This document shows, piece after piece, positions 60,619 through 64,000 of a stretch of 64,000 bases of DNA (its first letter is position 1; every line of letters starts with the position of its first letter). A program made the position numbers and the translations under genes. The stretch spans positions 124,001 to 188,000 of the forward strand of contig NZ_AJYZ02000019.1 in the NCBI RefSeq assembly GCF_000272045.2, given 5' to 3'. Under the pieces are notes generated by a model. That model saw only the letters and a list, made by a program, of their open reading frames with translations. It was not told the DNA's origin and ran no database searches. This DNA comes from Vibrio crassostreae 9ZC13. GTDB taxonomy: Bacteria; Pseudomonadota; Gammaproteobacteria; Enterobacterales; Vibrionaceae.

Positions 60619-61824
60619 TTGAGCCAATCGACCTTTAAAAAAACACCGTTACTCTTAGCAATGATGATTATTGCTACGGGGCAGGTGGGTGTGAGCATCT
60701 ACTTGCCAGCATTACCGTTAATTGCTTCTGATTTAAGTGCTACTCAAGTAGATGTACAGCTTCTCGTCACGCTGTTTCTGGTGGGTTTTGGCTTGTCTCA
60801 GCTATTTTACGGACCGATGTCCGATGCGGTGGGAAGAAGACCTATTTTCTTGTTAGGTCAGGGTGTTTATTTGATTGGTACAGTCGTTTGTGTTGTGTTT
60901 TCTGACAATATGACGGCGCTAGAAGTTGGTCGCTTGCTACAAGGTTTAGGGGCGGGTAGTGCCTCGGTTCTTGGGCGAAGTGTGCTTCGTGACAGCTATG
61001 ATGGTCCACAGCTTACCAAAGCGTTGTCTTATATCTCGATCACCGCGTCGATTATGCCGATCATTGCGCCGGTATTCGGTGGTTGGATTTCATTTCACCT
61101 CGGTTGGCAGGCGGTGTTCCTGTTCGTTTTATTGTATCTACTAGCGATATTCACACTGGGTTACTTTGTTCTGCATGAAACTTTGCCATACGGAAAGAGC
61201 CGCTTTGATGCGTGCCAAGTGGTGAAGAACTACGGACGCTTGTTGACCAATCGCCAAGTGTTGACCAGTGCCAGTTACAACTGGATGAGCTACATGGCGA
61301 GTTTGGTATCACTGTCGTTGTTTCCATTCTTAATGCAAGAGCAATTGGGGCTGACCGCCGCTGAGTATGGTTCATTGATGATTGTCCCTTCGGCAGGCTT
61401 ACTGATCGGTAGCGTGGCTTTGAACTTGCTCAATCGTAGGTTTAGCACTCCGCAATTGATGAGCCTTGCGATTTTGATTATTTTGGCTTCGGGAACTTGG
61501 CTTCTTACTCATGAGTTATCCATCTTTAACTTGGTTTGGGCGTTTACTTGGTTGGCGATAGCACAAGGCATTTCGTTCCCATTATCAATCAGCATGTTAT
61601 TAGAACCTCATAAGAAGCAAGCGGGCGCAGTATCGGCATTGTCGGGCTCTATTCAGATGTGTTTAGCGGGTTTATTGGGTGGGTATCTAGTAGAGAGTTG
61701 GGTCACGACTCATCTACAGTTAGGCGTGTTCTACCTCATTATTGGCGCAGCCATGGGCGGAGTGCTTTGGTCTTCAACCAAAATGAACAACAAAGGCGAT
61801 ACTGTTGAAGTGGAATATAGCTAA
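60619..61824 (+). CDS. Bcr/CflA-family drug efflux MFS transporter
   Basis: A 401-residue membrane protein with twelve predicted helices. The Bcr/CflA features are IYLPALPLIASDL near residue 28 and the first-loop motif GPMSDAVGRRPIFLLGQ, with RLLQGLGAGSASVLGRSVLRD after it. It should export drugs or small metabolites using protons. The start is TTG (60619) after AGGG. It is divergent from a LysR gene that probably controls it. Substrate is not evident. Confidence 0.9.
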   Translation: MSQSTFKKTPLLLAMMIIATGQVGVSIYLPALPLIASDLSATQVDVQLLVTLFLVGFGLSQLFYGPMSDAVGRRPIFLLGQGVYLIGTVVCVVFSDNMTALEVGRLLQGLGAGSASVLGRSVLRDSYDGPQLTKALSYISITASIMPIIAPVFGGWISFHLGWQAVFLFVLLYLLAIFTLGYFVLHETLPYGKSRFDACQVVKNYGRLLTNRQVLTSASYNWMSYMASLVSLSLFPFLMQEQLGLTAAEYGSLMIVPSAGLLIGSVALNLLNRRFSTPQLMSLAILIILASGTWLLTHELSIFNLVWAFTWLAIAQGISFPLSISMLLEPHKKQAGAVSALSGSIQMCLAGLLGGYLVESWVTTHLQLGVFYLIIGAAMGGVLWSSTKMNNKGDTVEVEYS

Positions 61825-61924
61825 ACACTAAATTCACTATCGTTTAACGCACCATCGTTAATACGTTGTATTTGTGCTGATGGTTTTCTACAATGCTTCG
61901 GTCCATTGAATAGGTAAAAACAAA

Positions 61925-62275
61925 ATGCAGCAAAATGAATTTGAAGTACTGGTAAAAGCTATCTGCGCACTAGATGGCCTGCCTCAAGCGCTTGAGCTAT
62001 TGAAATCCAATGAGGATACAGAAGTCGCTGAGGCTGCTGCATCACTGACTGGTCAATTTGCACTTGCTGAAGTGGAAGGCGAAAAGCGTATTTACCACGT
62101 GACGCTTCAAGAAAATGAACAAGGCGAAGAGCAAGAGTACATCGAACATGTTATGAATGAAGGCGATGACTTAATCAAATTTGCAGCTTGGTTCTTTGAA
62201 ACGATGTTTGAATTGAAGCAAAAAGACACATACCAAATTGCCGGTAAAACTTACAGACAGCCAAAGCGCAACTAG
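61925..62275 (+). CDS. Small acidic cytoplasmic protein of unknown function
   Basis: A 116-residue protein, acidic and helical at the start (EFEVLVKAICALDGLPQALELL), with a middle beta region (EKRIYHVTLQENEQGEEQEY) and a helix DDLIKFAAWFFETMFELKQK. It ends in a basic tail (KTYRQPKRN). I do not recognise the family, though it looks like a conserved small vibrio protein. It follows the MFS gene by 100 bases and has its own terminator. Confidence 0.65.
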   Translation: MQQNEFEVLVKAICALDGLPQALELLKSNEDTEVAEAAASLTGQFALAEVEGEKRIYHVTLQENEQGEEQEYIEHVMNEGDDLIKFAAWFFETMFELKQKDTYQIAGKTYRQPKRN

Positions 62276-62297
62276 GTTTCTCAGTAAAGCATTTTAG

Positions 62298-62325
62298 AAA
62301 GCAGCTCTATTGAGCTGCTTTTTTT
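62298..62325 (+). terminator. Intrinsic terminator
   Basis: AAAGCAGCTC (62298-62307) pairs with GAGCTGCTTT (62312-62321), loop TATT, followed by more T. Confidence 0.9.
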
Positions 62326-62495
62326 ATCAGTGTCTAAATCAATGTCTTGGGTTGTTATTAGGAATGGAGCATTAAGCTCAAACCAGAATTTAGGTTAACT
62401 CATTGATATACAAAAACAATGCTGATTAGCACAGAGACAAAATTAGGCTAATTGCAAATGAATGCTTAATATTGCATTAAAGTGTGATTTAGATC

Positions 62496-62523
62496 TTGTT
62501 TTTGGGCGTTTTAAGTGTAGAAT
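62496..62523 (+). promoter_or_regulatory. Probable sigma70 promoter of the 44-residue gene
   Basis: TTGTTT (62496-62501) and TAGAAT (62518-62523) are 16 bases apart and sit about 38 bases upstream of the small ORF. Confidence 0.55.
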
Positions 62524-62560
62524 CCGCGCTAAAGAAAGTTGATTATGTGCGGAGATAAGC

Positions 62561-62695
62561 ATGAATTACGAACTAGGCCACGCATACCTTGGTCAAATGG
62601 CAGCAAAAAACATGATGCACGAAGCATTGTACGGCACTTCAAAGCCAAAGAAACCATCGCTCTTTAAGCGAATGATGAAGAAAATGGCTAAATAA
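62561..62695 (+). CDS. Small basic protein, 44 residues, unknown
   Basis: ATG 62561 to TAA 62695 encodes MNYELGHAYLGQMAAKNMM followed by HEALYGTSKPKKPSLFKRMM and a lysine-rich end. GGAG lies seven bases upstream, a good sigma70 promoter precedes it, and a perfect terminator follows, so it has every sign of a real monocistronic gene. The first half is amphipathic, the second strongly basic, which suggests binding to membrane or nucleic acid. No family is recognised. Confidence 0.7.
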   Translation: MNYELGHAYLGQMAAKNMMHEALYGTSKPKKPSLFKRMMKKMAK

Positions 62696-62717
62696 GCATT
62701 TTCAAAAACGGAATTTT

Positions 62718-62754
62718 AAAAGGCCTTAAACTCGATGAAGTTTAAGGCCTTTTT
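62718..62754 (+). terminator. Intrinsic terminator after the 44-residue gene
   Basis: AAAAGGCCTTAAACT (62718-62732) pairs with AGTTTAAGGCCTTTT (62739-62753), loop CGATGA, followed by T. Confidence 0.92.
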
Positions 62755-62848
62755 CGTTTTAGCGATTGGTGAAAGTTATCGCTTTGTTTTGTTGTGGATG
62801 GACACAAAAAATACCAATTAAGCTTCTGACTAATGGCTTTTAATGAAC

Positions 62849-63466
62849 TCAGCCAGCAGATTGATTGGATAAGTCGACCACATTATTAGGGATGCTATCT
62901 AAGCCATTCTCTTTCATCCACGCTTCTAAGTTATCGGCACCACCGATGTACTTACCATCAAGCCAGATCTGCGGGACGGTGACCGGTGTTTTCTCACCAA
63001 TGTGTGCTTTTACCTCTGGAATCATACGGTACAAAGCGGCGCTATCTTTTACGACATCGTGGTATTGGTATTCAACACCCGCTTCATCCAACATTTTCTT
63101 TGCTTTAACACAGAATGGGCAGGTCGCCTTACCATAAACGATGTTGCCTTTTAAGCTGTCTCGTTTGGTCCACTCTTTGATCACGGATTGGATTAACACA
63201 CCGCGATTAAGCGCTTCACCTTGGCTGACAACCTTGCCTTCAACAACAAGGATTGGGGCGTGCCAAGAGCCAAGTTTTAGAGGCTCCCACCAGTGAGACA
63301 ACCAATCTTTCACTTCCAGTTCGACATCGACATCTGATAACTCATTCTCAAAAGTATCCTTAAGAATGTCTTTGGTAAGGGTACATTCCCCACATGGGAT
63401 ATTAACTTTAAATGGACCCCAACTGCCTGCCCAACGGTATAGTGTAATCTTGACTGGTTTCTTCAT
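62849..63466 (-). CDS. Two-domain glutaredoxin-like protein
   Basis: A 205-residue cytoplasmic protein. Residues ~107-195 form a glutaredoxin with the dithiol active site CPFC (C116, C119), the TVPQIWLDGKYIGGADNLEAW block and the cis-proline. Residues 1-100 form a separate domain with a CGEC pair (C25, C28) and a WHAPILVVEGKVVSQGEALNRG segment that also resembles a thioredoxin-like fold. The N-terminal domain might be a redox partner or a second substrate site. The arrangement is longer than classic Grx1 or Grx3. Confidence 0.78.
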   Translation of the reverse strand: MKKPVKITLYRWAGSWGPFKVNIPCGECTLTKDILKDTFENELSDVDVELEVKDWLSHWWEPLKLGSWHAPILVVEGKVVSQGEALNRGVLIQSVIKEWTKRDSLKGNIVYGKATCPFCVKAKKMLDEAGVEYQYHDVVKDSAALYRMIPEVKAHIGEKTPVTVPQIWLDGKYIGGADNLEAWMKENGLDSIPNNVVDLSNQSAG

Positions 63467-63534
63467 GGTTACGGCCTCGTTTGAATTCTCTTATCCATAT
63501 AGAACGGACTGTCGAACTATTTATTTCACCAACC

Positions 63535-63999
63535 TTAAACTTTCTTCACTTTTGAAGGTTTTTTAGTTTCCCAGTGCGTTATAAATGCAACTGACGCAAT
63601 AATAATAGCAGCCCCTAGCCATAAACGACCCGGTGGAACCCAACTAAATACAATCCAACCTGCTAAAACATTTAGCGGTAATTTGGCGTGGTCAAAAGGT
63701 TGCACAAACGAAGCATCAGCGACCGAGTAGGCTTTTACTATCGCCCATTGAGCGAGTGCCGTCATAACACCGATAACAATCAATATAGCCCAGATTGTAC
63801 CGCTGCTTGGCGTTTGCCAATCTGGCGCAGCAAGCAGGATGTTAAATGGTGTGATTAATAGTAGAAGATAGACCACCATGGTTGAAGGACTGTCTTGCGA
63901 AGAGAGTTTTTTCACCATCAGTGAGTAGCATGCCCAGAAGAAAGCGGCACCGACTGGTAATAACGTTGCCCAGTTAAAATCTTCAGCCCACGGCTCTAG
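63535..63999 (-). CDS. EamA/DMT-family transporter, C-terminal part (partial)
   Basis: The minus-strand frame is open to the right window edge, so the 5' part is missing. The visible 154 codons read into the second EamA repeat: TLLPVGAAFFWACYSLMVKK, IWAILIVIGVMTALAQWAIV and ASFVQPFDHAKLPLNVLAGW, ending in a polar lysine-rich tail. DMT transporters of this type export or import small metabolites. An internal ATG at 63918 is not the real start because the coding pattern continues upstream of it. Confidence 0.82.
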   Translation of the reverse strand, partial: LEPWAEDFNWATLLPVGAAFFWACYSLMVKKLSSQDSPSTMVVYLLLLITPFNILLAAPDWQTPSSGTIWAILIVIGVMTALAQWAIVKAYSVADASFVQPFDHAKLPLNVLAGWIVFSWVPPGRLWLGAAIIIASVAFITHWETKKPSKVKKV

Positions 64000-64000
64000 A

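Noticed and set aside
1..64000. tRNA, rRNA, known riboswitches and CRISPR arrays
   Set aside because: No cloverleaf-like sequence, rRNA core, riboswitch core or regularly spaced repeat was seen by eye on either strand.

Overview
This window looks like a piece of a Vibrio chromosome, most likely chromosome II of a Splendidus-clade-like species. The reasons are the full Vibrio heme-uptake locus (tonB1-exbB1-exbD1-hutBCD divergent from hutWXZ), a LuxT quorum-pathway regulator, a ShyA-type endopeptidase beside a GGDEF/EAL gene, and pyrC. As I recall, the V. cholerae counterparts of several of these lie on chromosome II. Base composition is moderate overall and clearly more AT-rich between about 15 and 28.8 kb. 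No rRNA, tRNA, CRISPR array, integrase or insertion sequence was seen.

Region 1-8.3 kb is a taurine (sulfonate) utilisation cluster: the 3' part of xsc, then tauX-tauY (taurine dehydrogenase), tauKLM (TRAP transporter), and a secreted tandem-Cache protein. An FRG-domain gene sits between xsc and tauX and is bracketed by 17-bp direct repeats. Together these genes would import taurine, deaminate it to sulfoacetaldehyde and split that to acetyl phosphate and sulfite. Region 8.4-14.9 kb holds an orphan malate-synthase-G insertion domain, a BCCT transporter, an M14-type carboxypeptidase, a DUF808 membrane protein, pyrC behind a PurR box, and a 52-residue Pmp3/YqaE protein missed by length-filtered ORF calling.

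Region 14.96-28.89 kb is an accessory island bounded by 44-bp direct repeats that match at 42 positions. It carries a large surface lipoprotein, a CS1/CFA-like (alpha, 'alternate') chaperone-usher fimbrial cluster (pilin, unknown secreted protein, usher, chaperone, tip adhesin, and a protein with a barrel-like region plus LysM), small exported or unknown ORFs, two paralogous XRE regulators with GNAT/LuxI-like C-termini, and an EAL-only c-di-GMP phosphodiesterase. It reads as an adhesion module with its own regulators and is the most distinctive part of the window.

Region 28.9-37.4 kb is housekeeping and small unknowns: a MOSC/ferredoxin-reductase/2Fe-2S fusion, nadE, a NadD-like enzyme, a PlsC-like acyltransferase, a secreted leucine-rich-repeat-like protein, DUF1496 and YfcZ proteins, and luxT. 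Region 37.8-45.5 kb is the heme locus with a Fur-type operator between tonB1 and hutW. Region 45.6-64 kb holds a degenerate cobalamin adenosyltransferase homologue, cheV, ppiC, an intracellular GH13 enzyme, a chemoreceptor, a YjiH protein, a DUF1275 protein, a GFA protein, a stand-alone CBM48 protein, shyA, a GAF-GGDEF-EAL protein with a broken GGDEF motif, a LysR/MFS pair, two small Vibrio-type unknowns, a two-domain glutaredoxin and the 3' part of an EamA transporter. All family names are from my own reading of the translations; no database search was run.
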